The translations under genes were made by a program, and so were the position numbers. A stretch of 64,000 bases of DNA from Sphingomonas changnyeongensis (GTDB lineage: Bacteria; Pseudomonadota; Alphaproteobacteria; Sphingomonadales; Sphingomonadaceae): NCBI RefSeq assembly GCF_009913435.1, contig NZ_CP047895.1, positions 1,992,501 through 2,056,500 on the forward strand, given 5' to 3'. The notes under the pieces are model-generated. The model saw only the letters and a list, made by a program, of their open reading frames with translations, did not search any database and was not told the DNA's origin. Below are positions 1 to 9,098 of the stretch, in pieces (position 1 is the stretch's first letter; the number at the start of each line of letters is the position of its first letter).

Positions 1-118
1 TCCGTTCGACCAGTTCGGCGTGGAACTGGGCAAGGCGATCGCCCGCCGGATCGAGGCCGACGGCCCGACTGGCTTTGATCCCTCCACCCAGGCGCTGCTG
101 TCGCGGGCGTTCGACTGA
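1..118 (+). CDS. pgi: Glucose-6-phosphate isomerase, C-terminal end only
   Basis: Only the last 38 codons are in the window, reading from base 2 to the TGA at 116-118. The visible peptide begins PFDQFGVELGKAIA, which matches the conserved C-terminal region of glucose-6-phosphate isomerase (the family has S/Y-F-D-Q-W/F-GVELGK here). This glycolytic/gluconeogenic enzyme interconverts glucose-6-phosphate and fructose-6-phosphate in the cytoplasm. It lies 47 bases upstream of lepB on the same strand. The identification rests on this single motif, so the family is likely but the rest of the protein cannot be checked. Confidence 0.75.
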   Translation, partial: PFDQFGVELGKAIARRIEADGPTGFDPSTQALLSRAFD

Positions 119-165
119 ATGCCGCGGCGGGGGCTGGCAGCGGGCGGGGACCGCCGCTGAAACAG

Positions 166-954
166 GTGATCAGGCGCGCCCGGCCGGGTGCGGGCGGCGG
201 CCGCCGGTTTCTCGTCTTTCTTGCCCAGCTGGCGCTGGCCGTGGTCGCGGTCCGCAGCCTGGTGGCCGCGCCCTATGCGATCCCGTCGCCCTCGATGATG
301 CCGGCGCTGTTGCCCGGCGATTACATGATCGCCACCCGCTATCCCTATGGCTGGTCATGGTTCAGCCTGCCCGGCGGGGCGGCGCTCGGCGAGCGGGCGT
401 TCGGCGGCGGGCGGCTGGCCGGGCGATTGCCGGAGCGCGGCGACGTCATCGTGTTCCGGTCGCCCGCCGATCCGGCGCGCGATCTGGTCAAGCGGGTGAT
501 CGGCCTGCCCGGCGACCGCATCGCGCTGAGCGGCGGGCGGCTGGCGCTCAATGGCGTGCCGGTGCCGCAGACGCGCCTGCCCGACCTGTCGGTGCCGGTC
601 GGCGCGGGGCGCGACTGTCCGCAGCTGAGGCGGCGGATCGTGGGCGGCGTGCTGGTGTGCGCCTATATCCGGCACCGCGAGACGCTGCCGGGCGGGCGGC
701 GGCATGACGTCATCGCGCTCGACCTGTCGGCTGACGGGGCGTGGACGGTGCCGCCGGGCCATGTGTTCGTCATGGGCGACAATCGCGACCAGAGCCGCGA
801 CAGCCGCACCCCCGCAATCGGCCCGGTGGCGGTGGCGCGCATCACCGGTCGGGCGGAGCGGGTGCTGATGTCCTTTCGTGCACCGGGGGACTGGCGAAGC
901 CCGGCAAGCTGGCGCAATGCGGTGCGATGGGAACGGATCGGACAGCAGCCATGA
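166..954 (+). CDS. lepB: Signal peptidase I
   Basis: Membrane-bound serine/lysine protease that removes signal peptides from exported proteins. It has a GTG start and encodes 262 residues. One hydrophobic segment (about residues 15-36) is followed by the catalytic-serine box SPSMMPALLPGDY (Ser43). The lysine box is DLVKRVIGLPGDR (Lys near residue 109) and the C-terminal box is VMGDNRDQSRDSR. All three family signatures are present in order. The stop codon overlaps the rnc start in an ATGA arrangement, so lepB, rnc and era are probably co-transcribed and translationally coupled, as in many alphaproteobacteria. The GTG start is chosen because the in-frame region upstream lacks a better start; the exact start is moderately certain. 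Confidence 0.93.
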   Translation: MIRRARPGAGGGRRFLVFLAQLALAVVAVRSLVAAPYAIPSPSMMPALLPGDYMIATRYPYGWSWFSLPGGAALGERAFGGGRLAGRLPERGDVIVFRSPADPARDLVKRVIGLPGDRIALSGGRLALNGVPVPQTRLPDLSVPVGAGRDCPQLRRRIVGGVLVCAYIRHRETLPGGRRHDVIALDLSADGAWTVPPGHVFVMGDNRDQSRDSRTPAIGPVAVARITGRAERVLMSFRAPGDWRSPASWRNAVRWERIGQQP

Positions 955-1616
955 CCGGGCTTGAGGACTGGATTGCGCGCACGCTCGGGCGCGCGCCGCA
1001 GACGCTCGCGCTGTATCAGCGCGCGCTGACCCATGGCAGCCGCGAGGAGCCGGATTATGAACGGCTGGAGTTTCTGGGTGACCGGGTGCTCGGCCTCACC
1101 ATCGCCCGCTGGCTCTATGACCGTTTTCCCGACGAGCCGGAGGGCAAGCTGTCCTGGCGGCTCAATGCTCTGGTGTCGGGCAGCGTGTGCGCCGATGTCG
1201 GCCGCGAGATCGGCGTTCGCGTCCATCTGCGGCTGGGCAAGCAGGCGCGCGACGATGGCGCGGCCGACAGCGACAATATCCTGGGCGATGTCGTCGAGGC
1301 GCTGATCGGCGCGCTCTATCTCGATCATGGCCTGGACGCCGTGGACGCGTTCATCCGCGCCCGCTGGGAATCGCGGCTCGACCATCAGCAGCGCGCGCCC
1401 CGCCATCCCAAATCGGCGTTGCAGGAATGGGCGGCCGCCCATCGCCGCAAGCCGCCCGTTTACGAACAGGTCGAGCGGTCCGGCCCGGAACACGCGCCGC
1501 GCTTTACCGTGCGGGTGACGGTGCGCCATGCCGGGGAGGCGACCGGCACTGGCGCGTCCAAGCAGGAAGCCGAAACCGCCGCCGCCCGTGCTTTGCTGGA
1601 GATGCTTGAGACATGA
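951..1616 (+). CDS. rnc: Ribonuclease III
   Basis: Double-strand-specific endoribonuclease that processes rRNA precursors and structured mRNAs. The 221-residue protein has the RNase III signature ERLEFLGDRVLG near the N-terminus, a second acidic cluster around NILGDVVEALIGALYLD, and a C-terminal dsRNA-binding domain beginning at HPKSALQEWAAAH and containing the typical GASKQEAETAAA helix. The length fits the family. The ATG at 951 overlaps the lepB stop, and the rnc stop overlaps the era start (ATGA at 1613-1616), so the three genes are tightly coupled. A longer in-frame reading upstream of 951 lies inside lepB and has no RNase III features, so it was not used. Confidence 0.95.
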   Translation: MTGLEDWIARTLGRAPQTLALYQRALTHGSREEPDYERLEFLGDRVLGLTIARWLYDRFPDEPEGKLSWRLNALVSGSVCADVGREIGVRVHLRLGKQARDDGAADSDNILGDVVEALIGALYLDHGLDAVDAFIRARWESRLDHQQRAPRHPKSALQEWAAAHRRKPPVYEQVERSGPEHAPRFTVRVTVRHAGEATGTGASKQEAETAAARALLEMLET

Positions 1617-2506
1617 CGGAAAGATGCGGCCTCGTCGCCGTGGTCGGTGCGCCCAATGCGGGCAAATCGACGCTCGTGAACGCGCTGGTCGGCCAGAAGG
1701 TCGCGATCGTCAGCCCCAAGGCGCAGACGACGCGCACAAGGCTGATGGGCATCGCCATCGCAGGCGAAAGCCAGATCATGCTCGTCGACACGCCGGGGAT
1801 TTTCGAGCCGCGCCGGCGGCTCGACCGGGCGATGGTGCAGGCGGCCTGGGGCGGCGCTGCCGATGCCGACGTGATCGCGCTGATCGTCGATGCGCGCGCC
1901 GGGCTTGGCCCCAAGGTGATGGCGATTGTCGAGGGGCTGAAGGCCCGGCCCGAGCCCAAGGTGCTGGTGCTCAACAAGGTCGACATCGCCGCCAAGGACA
2001 AGCTGCTCGTCCATGCCGCGCGGCTGACCGAGGCGCTGGCCTTTGATGCCGTCTACATGGTGAGCGCCGCGACCGGCGACGGGGTGGCCGATCTGAAGGC
2101 CGCGCTTGCCGCGCACATGCCCGAAGGGCCGTGGCATTTCCCCGAGGATCAGGTGTCCGACGCCACCGACCGGATGCTGGCCGCCGAGGTGACGCGCGAG
2201 CAGCTCTATCTCCAGCTTCATGCCGAGCTGCCCTATGCGAGCGCGGTCGAGACCGAACAATATCGCGAGCGCGATGACGGCTCGGTCGAGATCCATCAGC
2301 AGATCCTGGTCGCCCGGCCCACCCAGCGGGCAATCGTGCTCGGCAAGGGTGGCCAGCAGATCCGGACGATCGGCGAACGCTCGCGCACCGAGCTGGCCCG
2401 GCTGCTCGGGCGCAAGGTGCATCTGTATCTGCATGTGAAGGTCAAGGAAGACTGGGACGAGGATCGCGGGCTTTACCGCGATATCGGGCTCGACTGGGTC
2501 GACTGA
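1613..2506 (+). CDS. era: GTPase Era
   Basis: Essential GTPase that binds the 3' end of 16S rRNA and acts in 30S ribosome assembly. It is 297 residues long. The N-terminal G domain shows the P-loop GAPNAGKST, the DTPG motif and the NKVD specificity motif. The C-terminal KH RNA-binding domain contains GKGGQQIRTIGERSR. Its order after rnc, with a four-base overlap, is the common rnc-era arrangement. The recO gene that often follows era is absent; a convergent regulator gene lies downstream instead. Confidence 0.96.
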   Translation: MTERCGLVAVVGAPNAGKSTLVNALVGQKVAIVSPKAQTTRTRLMGIAIAGESQIMLVDTPGIFEPRRRLDRAMVQAAWGGAADADVIALIVDARAGLGPKVMAIVEGLKARPEPKVLVLNKVDIAAKDKLLVHAARLTEALAFDAVYMVSAATGDGVADLKAALAAHMPEGPWHFPEDQVSDATDRMLAAEVTREQLYLQLHAELPYASAVETEQYRERDDGSVEIHQQILVARPTQRAIVLGKGGQQIRTIGERSRTELARLLGRKVHLYLHVKVKEDWDEDRGLYRDIGLDWVD

Positions 2507-2531
2507 ACGGACGTTGGAGAAGGGCGGCGGC

Positions 2532-3233
2532 TCAGCCGGTCGCCGCCGTCCGCAAGGCGTCGGGGTCCGTCACCTCAAGCCCGCGCAGCCCGATCCGGCG
2601 CACCGCGCCCATCGCTTCCAATGCGGTGAGCTGGCGGCTGACCGTCTCGATGGTCAGGCCGAGCAGCGCCGCCATCTCGCCGCGCGTCAGCGGCAGGTCG
2701 ATCCGGCGGACATCACCGGGCCGGGCGGGAATGCACGCCGATTCAAGGAACATCAGCAACAGGCCCGCCACCCGCGCCCGCGCGTCGCGCCGCCCGATCA
2801 GGTCGATGAGGTCGCGGGCGCGGTCGAGCTGGGCGCTCGTCGCCCTGAGCAGCCGGTCGAGAAAGGCGGCATGGCCCTGCATCTCGCGCGCGATGACGTC
2901 GCGCGGGAACAGGCAGATTTCGCTGTCGGCAAGGGCGGTCGCCGTGCAGTCGATCGCGGTTGCAAACATCCGCGCCATGAAATCGGCGGGATGGACAAGT
3001 GCCACGATGCGCTCAACGCCCTCGCTGTCGATCCGCGCCAGTTTGAGCGCGCCCGACACCAGGGTCGCGCAGGCGATATTGTCCTCGCCCGCCAGGAACA
3101 GGGTTTCGCCGCGCCGGATCGTCCGCCGCCGTCCGAGCCGGGCGAGAGTCTGCCGCTCGCGCTCGCCAAGCCCGGCGCACACGGCGACATCGCGCACCGG
3201 GCAATCGTCGCAGCCCAGCGGGTCGTGCGCCAT
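2532..3233 (-). CDS. FNR-type Crp-family transcription regulator with four candidate Fe-S cysteines
   Basis: The 233-residue protein has the Crp/FNR layout: N-terminal cysteine cluster, cyclic-nucleotide-like beta-roll, dimer helix and C-terminal HTH_Crp. Cys8, Cys11 and Cys19 form a CX2CX7C cluster, and Cys107 (in SEICLFPRD) sits where E. coli FNR has its fourth ligand. An oxygen-sensing [4Fe-4S] cluster is therefore likely. The recognition helix LTIETVSRQL carries the E..SR pattern of FNR proteins that bind TTGAT half-sites. The spacing matches the FnrN/FnrL/AadR type known from alphaproteobacteria. The start codon overlaps the purQ stop (TGATG at 3231-3235), so it looks translationally coupled to the purine genes. 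It converges on era. Confidence 0.88.
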   Translation of the reverse strand: MAHDPLGCDDCPVRDVAVCAGLGERERQTLARLGRRRTIRRGETLFLAGEDNIACATLVSGALKLARIDSEGVERIVALVHPADFMARMFATAIDCTATALADSEICLFPRDVIAREMQGHAAFLDRLLRATSAQLDRARDLIDLIGRRDARARVAGLLLMFLESACIPARPGDVRRIDLPLTRGEMAALLGLTIETVSRQLTALEAMGAVRRIGLRGLEVTDPDALRTAATG

Positions 3234-3901
3234 CAGGCGCCCACCGTCTCCAGCAGCCCTTCGAACAGCCGGCGGCCATCGGTGCCGCCATGCGCGGCCT
3301 CGGTCCGCCGTTCGGGATGGGGCATCATGCCCAGCACATTGCCGCGTTCGCTGACAATGCCGGCAATGCCGCGCGCCGAGCCGTTGACCGGCTCTGCATA
3401 GCGGAACGCCACCCGGCCTTCGCCTTCCAGCCGGTCGAGCGTGGCGGCATCGGCGTTATAATTGCCGTCATGATGGGCGACCGGCACGGTGATCGTTTCG
3501 CCCGCGCGGTAGCCGCTGGTGAAGGGCGAGGCCGTCTGGCCGACGGTCAGGGTCACGTCGCGGCAGACGAAATCCAGCCCGGCATTGCGCATCAGCGCGC
3601 CCGGCAGCAGCCCGGCCTCGGTCAGGATCTGGAAGCCGTTGCAGATGCCGATCACCGGCACGCCGCGCGCCGCGGCCTCGGCAACCGCGCGCATCACCGG
3701 GCTGCGCGCCGAAATCGCGCCGCAGCGCAGATAGTCGCCATAGGAAAAGCCGCCGGGAATGCCGATCAGGCCGATATTGGCCGGCAGTTCGGTTTCGCGG
3801 TGCCAGACCATCGCCGGTGCCCGGCCGGTCACGTCGCGGATCGCGACGGCAAGGTCACGGTCGCAGTTGGAACCGGGGAAAACGATGACGGCGCTGTTCA
3901 T
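3233..3901 (-). CDS. purQ: Phosphoribosylformylglycinamidine synthase, glutaminase subunit PurQ
   Basis: Glutamine amidotransferase subunit of the PurS-PurQ-PurL complex, supplying ammonia for the fourth step of purine synthesis. The 222-residue class I amidotransferase has the nucleophile Cys87 in GICNGFQ and the His195/Glu197 pair in MPHPERR. The start [16 protein letters not shown] matches the normal PurQ N-terminus; a longer in-frame version would run into the purS intergenic space with unrelated sequence. It begins 14 bases after purS ends, and its stop overlaps the start of the FNR-like gene. The large subunit purL is not in the window. Confidence 0.96.
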   Translation of the reverse strand: MNSAVIVFPGSNCDRDLAVAIRDVTGRAPAMVWHRETELPANIGLIGIPGGFSYGDYLRCGAISARSPVMRAVAEAAARGVPVIGICNGFQILTEAGLLPGALMRNAGLDFVCRDVTLTVGQTASPFTSGYRAGETITVPVAHHDGNYNADAATLDRLEGEGRVAFRYAEPVNGSARGIAGIVSERGNVLGMMPHPERRTEAAHGGTDGRRLFEGLLETVGA

Positions 3902-3915
3902 GCCCGGCCCGCCCA

Positions 3916-4146
3916 TCACAGCCGCTCGATGCGGTAATTCTCGATCACCGTGTTGGCGAGCAGCTTCTGGCACATCGCCTCAATGTCCTGATCCGACGTG
4001 CCATCGGCCAGATCGAGTTCGATCAGCTTGCCCGCGCGCACATCCTCGACACCGGCAAAGCCGAGCCCGGTCAGCGCGTGGTGGATCGCCTTGCCCTGGG
4101 GATCGAGAACGCCGTTCTTGAGCGTGACGAAGATACGGGCTTTCAT
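3916..4146 (-). CDS. purS: Phosphoribosylformylglycinamidine synthase subunit PurS
   Basis: Small subunit that bridges PurQ and PurL in the FGAM synthase complex. The 76-residue protein [18 protein letters not shown]... carries the typical PurS start and length, including the [10 protein letters not shown] segment and the [11 protein letters not shown] strand. It sits between purC and purQ in the usual alphaproteobacterial order purC-purS-purQ. The 83-base gap to purC holds two inverted repeats (described separately), so expression relative to purC may be tuned in the mRNA. Confidence 0.95.
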   Translation of the reverse strand: MKARIFVTLKNGVLDPQGKAIHHALTGLGFAGVEDVRAGKLIELDLADGTSDQDIEAMCQKLLANTVIENYRIERL

Positions 4147-4176
4147 GACTGCGCGCCTTGCATTGGGAAATCGGGG

Positions 4177-4216
4177 ATCATGTGCATGATGCGCCGGCCC
4201 TATGCCGGGCCGGCGC
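4177..4216 (-). promoter_or_regulatory. Two adjacent inverted repeats in the purC-purS gap
   Basis: Positions 4177-4190 read ATCATG-TG-CATGAT, a perfect 6-bp palindrome. Positions 4191-4216 form a perfect 10-bp stem (GCGCCGGCCC / GGGCCGGCGC) with a 6-base loop. There is no U-run, so this is not a standard terminator. The location between co-directional purC and purS suggests an mRNA stability or partial attenuation element, or a protein-binding site; that role is inference. Confidence 0.4.
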
Positions 4217-4229
4217 GGGTCCTGCAAGC

Positions 4230-5006
4230 TCAGCGGCCGCGCCGCTTGCGATGCGATTCGAGGTCGAGCACGGCATTTTCGCCTTCGGGCATCAGCCCCA
4301 GCCGCCGCGCCACTTCCTGATAGGCCTCGACCTCGCCGCCCAGATCGCGGCGGAACCGGTCCTTGTCGAGCTTTTCGCCGGTTTCCATGTCCCACAGCCG
4401 GCAGCCATCGGGGCTGATCTCGTCGGCCAGGATCACGCGGCTATAGTCATTGTCCCAGATCCGCCCGAACTCCAGCTTGAAGTCGACCAGGCGGATGCCG
4501 ATGCCTGCGAACAGGCCGGACAGGAAATCATTCACCCGGATCGCCATGTCCTGGATGTCGTGCATCTCGTCCTGGCTGGCCCAGCCGAAACAGGCGATAT
4601 GTTCTTCCGACACCAGCGGATCGCCGAGCGCGTCATCCTTGTAATAATATTCGATGATCGTGCGCGGCAGCTGCGTGCCTTCCTCGATCCCCAGCCGCTT
4701 GGACAGCGTGCCGGCGGCGACGTTGCGCAGCACCACCTCGATCGGAATGATCTCGACCTGGCGAATCAGCTGCTCGCGCATGTTGAGCCGCCGGATGAAA
4801 TGGGTCGGCACGCCGATCTGGCCGAGCAGGGTGAAGATATGCTCGGAAATGCGGTTGTTGAGCACGCCCTTGCCGCTGATCGTGCCCTTTTTCTGGGCGT
4901 TGAACGCGGTCGCGTCATCCTTGAAATACTGGATCAGCGTGCCGGGTTCGGGGCCTTCATAAAGGATCTTGGCCTTGCCTTCGTAGATCTGGCGGCGCCG
5001 GGCCAT
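4230..5006 (-). CDS. purC: Phosphoribosylaminoimidazole-succinocarboxamide synthase (SAICAR synthase)
   Basis: ATP-dependent ligase joining CAIR and aspartate to give SAICAR in purine synthesis. The 258-residue protein opens with [18 protein letters not shown], containing the YEGKAK motif typical of PurC, and has [14 protein letters not shown], the [13 protein letters not shown] segment and KLEFGR with the downstream ILADEISPD signature. The start is supported by an AAAGGAGC ribosome-binding site about 8 bases upstream; an extended in-frame version lacks PurC homology. It is first in the purC-purS-purQ-regulator run, and the promoter must lie in the 344-base gap upstream. Confidence 0.97.
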   Translation of the reverse strand: MARRRQIYEGKAKILYEGPEPGTLIQYFKDDATAFNAQKKGTISGKGVLNNRISEHIFTLLGQIGVPTHFIRRLNMREQLIRQVEIIPIEVVLRNVAAGTLSKRLGIEEGTQLPRTIIEYYYKDDALGDPLVSEEHIACFGWASQDEMHDIQDMAIRVNDFLSGLFAGIGIRLVDFKLEFGRIWDNDYSRVILADEISPDGCRLWDMETGEKLDKDRFRRDLGGEVEAYQEVARRLGLMPEGENAVLDLESHRKRRGR

Positions 5007-5350
5007 GGGCAGAAGCTCCTTTGACGCGCGCGTGGCGCGGAAATAAAGCCGCCCCGGCGCGCCGGTGGGCGGGCGCTGCCGAGGCGGGATGACGGGGCTA
5101 TAGCCAATAGGGCGGCAGCGCGCAAATGACCGGGTAAGCGGCACCCGCCGGCCCGATCGCGCAGATGAAGGCCGCACGCGGAAATGATCGGGAATGATCT
5201 TGTCGATACGCAAAAGGATCGCCACGCGGCGCGGAATCCGCTATGGAAGGTCGCAAACATGGTTAAGCCGTCAGTAACGCTGACATTCACCATAAACGAC
5301 ACTTAAAACATTTACCTGCCTGTGTAAGAGCAGGGTCCAGGGAGTCGAAC
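5007..5350. other. Divergent intergenic region between purC and the PEP-CTERM gene
   Basis: No gene is visible in these 344 bases. They must carry the purC promoter (minus) and the promoter of the gene at 5351 (plus). The part from about 5255 to 5325 is noticeably richer in A and T than its surroundings (for example around GGTTAAGCCG and CATAAACGACACTTAAAACATTTAC), which fits a promoter. I cannot assign -35/-10 boxes with confidence. A ribosome-binding site AGGGAG precedes the start at 5351. Confidence 0.45.
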
Positions 5351-5925
5351 ATGTTGAAAGAGATCATCGCCTCGAACACGGCAAAGCTGATTGCGGCCTG
5401 TGTGTGCCCGGTGGTCGGCACTGCGGCCGTGACCATGGGGGTGCCGAAGGTGCGCCAGGCGGTGCACCGCGCGACCGCGCCGGCCCAGCCGACCCGGACG
5501 GCGCGGGCCAAGCCCCGGGTTCGCACGCCTGCCCAGGCGGCGGTGACGCCGGTGGGCGCGGGGATCATCTGCCCCGACCCTGTCGTGATCACCAGCAACC
5601 CGCTGGTCACGCCCTTTGCCAACCCGATCGCGCCGGTCGCGAGCGCACCGGTTCGGCCCGATCAGGTGTCGTTCGCGCTGCCCAACCGCCCTTTTTTTCC
5701 CGGCGGCCCGAATCCGGGCCTGTTCCCCGGCAGCCCGCCGCCTGAAGGTGGCGATCCGACCAACCCGCCGCCGCCCGCACCGCCGCCCCGCCGGGCGTCG
5801 ATCAGCCGCCGCCCATTCCAGAGCCTGCGACCTGGGCGCAGATGATGATCGGCTTTGGCGTCGTCGGCGGCGCGACCCGCATCGTCTGGCGGCAGCGCAA
5901 GGCGCGCGAGCAGGCGGAGGCCTGA
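5351..5925 (+). pseudogene. PEP-CTERM sorted protein, reading frame broken by an apparent one-base deletion
   Basis: The frame starting at 5351 (AGGGAG upstream) runs through a hydrophobic N-terminal segment (LIAACVCPVVGTAAVTMGV) and a long Pro/Gly-rich linker, then ends at 5845 in Arg-rich nonsense. From the short C-run at 5786-5789, the -1 frame instead reads PPGVDQPPPIPEPATWAQMM, then IGFGVVGGATRIVW, a basic tail and TGA at 5923-5925. That is a complete PEP-CTERM signal (PEP box, hydrophobic helix, basic end). Adding one C would give one 191-residue protein. PEP-CTERM proteins are exported and processed by exosortase. The broken frame is either a real mutation or a sequence error. A strong terminator follows. 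Confidence 0.75.
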
Positions 5926-5960
5926 GACCCGGAACCGGTGTTATTGATCGAATGGAACAA

Positions 5961-5992
5961 ACGGCCCGGTTCCCCCGGGCCGTTTTTTTTTT
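5961..5992 (+). terminator. Rho-independent terminator after the PEP-CTERM gene
   Basis: A perfect 9-bp stem ACGGCCCGG / CCGGGCCGT with a 5-base loop is followed directly by a run of ten T. This is the clearest intrinsic terminator in the window and ends plus-strand transcription from the gene at 5351. Confidence 0.9.
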
Positions 5993-6117
5993 ATCGTGGG
6001 CGCGGGCGAAGATCAGCGCATTTGCAGGCTGCGGGCCGATGCAGCCGGATCGGCCACCGCTCCAGTGATCATCGAAGGGGGCGGGCAGCGGGCGGTGACC
6101 GCCACCTGCGGGCGGGA

Positions 6118-6639
6118 TCAGACGACCTGCTGGCCCATCACATTGCCGCCCTGGCTGTAACGGCAGACGAGGAAATCCTCGTCCTCGCCCCGGGCGATGG
6201 CGCAGCCGACCTTGCGCGTTTCGCGCCAGATCACCTGGGTGTAATGGCCGACCCGGTCCAGATCGCCGCTGCGCGACACGGCGGGGAACACGCCGGGGCG
6301 GTAATCCTGCTTTTCCGACAGCCACAGCCCGACCATTTCCTCGGGCGCCCATGCGCCGCGCGTGCCGGCCCACAGATTTTCGCCCTGCACCTCGGGATCG
6401 GTCGGATCGGCGCGCGAATGCACGAAGCTGTTGGTGGCGGCCAGCGCCTCTGCCCAGTTGGCGGCATCGGCGGCGAGTTGCGCATCCCATTCGAGCGGCG
6501 GCACGCCGATGGCCGCACGCTCACGGTTGTGCGCCGCGAGCAGCCGGTCCTCGAGACGGGACAACCGGTCACTGTTCGCCGCGACAAGGGGCGACATCAG
6601 TGCGAGCAGCGCGGCGAGGCAGGCGCGGCGGTTCGGCAT
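6118..6639 (-). CDS. Secreted CAP-domain (SCP/PR-1-like) protein
   Basis: The 173-residue protein has a signal-peptide-like N-terminus (about residues 1-21, ending PLVAANS) and a single CAP domain. Visible family motifs are the helix AAHNRERAAIGVPPLEWD, His74 in SFVHS, Glu87 in GENLWAG, and GHYTQVIWRET with His132. Two cysteines (146 and 159) flank the last strands. These give the His/Glu cavity residues of CAP proteins. Bacterial CAP proteins are extracytoplasmic and mostly of unknown activity. The start MPNRRAC is chosen because a signal sequence follows it at once; the reading frame stays open far upstream only as an antisense shadow of the next gene. Confidence 0.85.
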   Translation of the reverse strand: MPNRRACLAALLALMSPLVAANSDRLSRLEDRLLAAHNRERAAIGVPPLEWDAQLAADAANWAEALAATNSFVHSRADPTDPEVQGENLWAGTRGAWAPEEMVGLWLSEKQDYRPGVFPAVSRSGDLDRVGHYTQVIWRETRKVGCAIARGEDEDFLVCRYSQGGNVMGQQVV

Positions 6640-6744
6640 GCCCTGGGCGTAGCGGAAAGAGGTTAACGGCCCTGCAAACGGTGATGGTGAACGGCCCGTT
6701 AAGATCCGGCTGCTGCCGGTGGCCGCGCGATCATCCCGCCGCGC

Positions 6745-9098
6745 ATGATCAGGCAGTGGCGCGTCGCGATGGGCTTGGCTATCAGCCGGGCGATGTGGCG
6801 GAACGAGACAGGCTCCGGCAAGGCCGGCGGGCGCGGGCTGGCCGGTCTTGCCCGGCTGAAGGGGCTGGCCGGGACCGATGGTCCGGGCGGGGGCGAAGGG
6901 CTGACGCGCCGTCGGCTGCTGGTGGCCGGCGGGCTGGGCCTGGGGCTGGCCGTCGGCTGGACGGCATGGCCGCGCGAATATCCGCTCAACATTCCGCTCG
7001 GGCCGGGCGAGCTGCTGTTCAACGCCTATGTCCGCATCGCCGAGGACGGGCGGGTGATCGTGGCCATGCCCCAGGCGGAAACCGGCCAGGGTGCGTGGAC
7101 CGGCCTTGCCCAGATCGTCGCGGATGAACTGGGCGCGGACTGGCGGACGATCGCGGTCGAACCCGCGCCGATCCACCCGCTGTTCGCCAATCAGCGCTTC
7201 ATTGCCGATCTTGCCGCCGAAGTTGGTCGTGCGCCCGCCGGGCTTGCCGATGATTTTGCCCGCCGGGCGGCGATCATGGTGACGGCCGGATCGACCAGCG
7301 TCAGGATGTTCGAGGTGCCGATGCGCCTCGCCGCCGCCGCCGCCCGGGCGCAATTGTGCGCCGCCGCCGCCGCCCGCCTGGGCGTAGAGGCCGATCAGTG
7401 CGACACGCGCGGCGGATTTGTGGTGGCGGGCGACCGGCGGCTGCGTTTCGGCGCGCTTGCCGCCGATGCCGCCGGCTTCGAACCGCCGGCCGAACCGGTG
7501 CTCAGGCTGACCAGCGACAACCGGCTTGCCGGCCGGGCGCTGCCCCGGCTCGACAGCCCGGCCAAGCTCGACGGATCGGCAAACTTCGCCGCCGATGTCC
7601 GGCTGCCGGGGATGGTGTTTGCGGCTCTCCGCCAGCCGCCGCTCGGCGGTGGGCGGTTGATCGGGGTCGATCTTGCCGCAGCCGATGCGGTGCCGGGCGT
7701 GGTCGCGGTGGTGCAGACGCCCGGCTGGGTGGCGGCGGTCGCGACGACAGGCTGGGCCGCGATCCGCGCGGTCGATGCCATGCGCCCGCGTTTCCGCATC
7801 GACGGGCCGCTCGCCGACGACCGCGCCATCGGCGCGGCGCTGGCCGACGCCTTGGCAGAGGGCGGCACCGCGCTGGTGCGGCGCGGCGATCCTGACACGG
7901 CGCTGGCCGCCGGGGTCACGCTCAGCGCCGATTATCAAGTCGCCCCGTCGCTGCGTGCGCCGGTCGAGCCGGTGGCGGCGACCGCGCATTTTTCCGGCGG
8001 GCGGCTGTCGCTGTGGCTGGCGACGACCGCGCCCGAGGCGGCGCGCCAGGCGGTTGCGGCGGCGCTCGATCTCGATCCGCGGGCGGTCATCATCCATCCG
8101 ATGCCAGTCGGCGGCGCGACCGGGCGGGGCATGGAGGCCGATGCCGCGATCCAGGCGGCAAAGCTCAGCGCGCGGCTGAAACGGCCCGTGCAGCTGCAAT
8201 GGGGGCGGGGCGAGGATCTGCTGCACGATCCCTGCCGCCCGGCGGCGCGGGCGCGGCTGGTGGCGCGGGTCGAGGGCGGGCGCATCGCCGGCTGGCGGGC
8301 GGCGGTGGCGGTGCCCGATTATGGCCGGGCGGTGGCCGCGCCGCTGCTCGCCGGGCATGGTGTCGCCGCCGCGCTGGTCGCGGGCGGGCCGGACCGGTTC
8401 GCCATTGCCGGCTCCGATCCGCCCTATCAGATCGGCAATGTCGAGATCCGCCACCATGCCGCCCCGGCGCCTTATCCGATCGGCTATCTGCGCGGCGGCG
8501 CGCATGGCTATGGCTGTTTCTTCACCGAGAGCTTTGTCGATGAACTGGCGCGGGCGGCGGGGATGGACCCGTCGACCTTCCGCATGGCGATGCTCGGACA
8601 GTCGCCGCGCCTCGCGCGCTGCCTCGCCACGGCGGCGACGCTGGCTGGATGGCAGGGCGGGGCAGCGGGCACCGGGCAGGGGCTTGCCTGTCACAGCGCC
8701 TTTGGCAGCCATGTCGCGGTGATCGCCGAGGCGCGGGTCGAAGGACGCCGTGTGCGCATCGACCGGCTGAGCGCGGTCGTCGATGCCGGGCGGATCATCA
8801 ACCCCGACATCGCCCGGCAACAGGTGGAAGGCGCTTTGCTGTTCGGGATGGCCCAGGCGCTCGGTGCCTCTGCATCGTTTTCCGGCGGGCGCATGACCGC
8901 GCAGCGGCTGTCCGATCTGGGGCTGCCGCGGCTTGCCGACACGCCGGAAATCAGCATCGAAATCCTCGACAGCGAGGAGGATCCGGGCGGGATCAGCGAA
9001 CTGGCGGTGCCCCCGTTGCGCCGGCGATTGCAAACGCCCTGTTCGCGGCGACCGGACGCCGCTATCGGACTCTTCCAATCCGAACGGAAGGTGCATGA
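6745..9098 (+). pseudogene. Molybdopterin-dependent dehydrogenase, large subunit (isoquinoline 1-oxidoreductase beta-like), frame broken near the C-terminus
   Basis: About 755 residues of the molybdenum-cofactor-binding large subunit of xanthine-oxidase-family enzymes of the IorB type are readable. A twin-arginine-like segment (TRRRLLVAGG, residues 54-63) with a hydrophobic stretch precedes FNAYVRIAEDG; GGATGRGMEADAA and CFFTESFVDELARAAG are also seen. The start is uncertain (ATG 6745 or 6769). Near 9010-9014 the frame runs out of family sequence and ends at 9108. The -1 frame instead reads PVAPAIANALFAATGRRYR and stops at 9096-9098, overlapping the hemH ATG. One missing C in the C5 run explains this. 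No iron-sulfur partner subunit is adjacent. Confidence 0.8.

Noticed and set aside
1528..2046. Overlapping plus-strand frame rich in Arg/Gly across rnc-era
   Set aside because: It overlaps two clearly conserved genes and has no domain signature.
5690..5745. A T7 run at 5692-5698 in the correct phase for programmed -1 frameshifting in the PEP-CTERM gene
   Set aside because: Slipping there reaches a TGA at 5743-5745 before the PEP-CTERM segment, so it cannot join the two halves. The break must be downstream.
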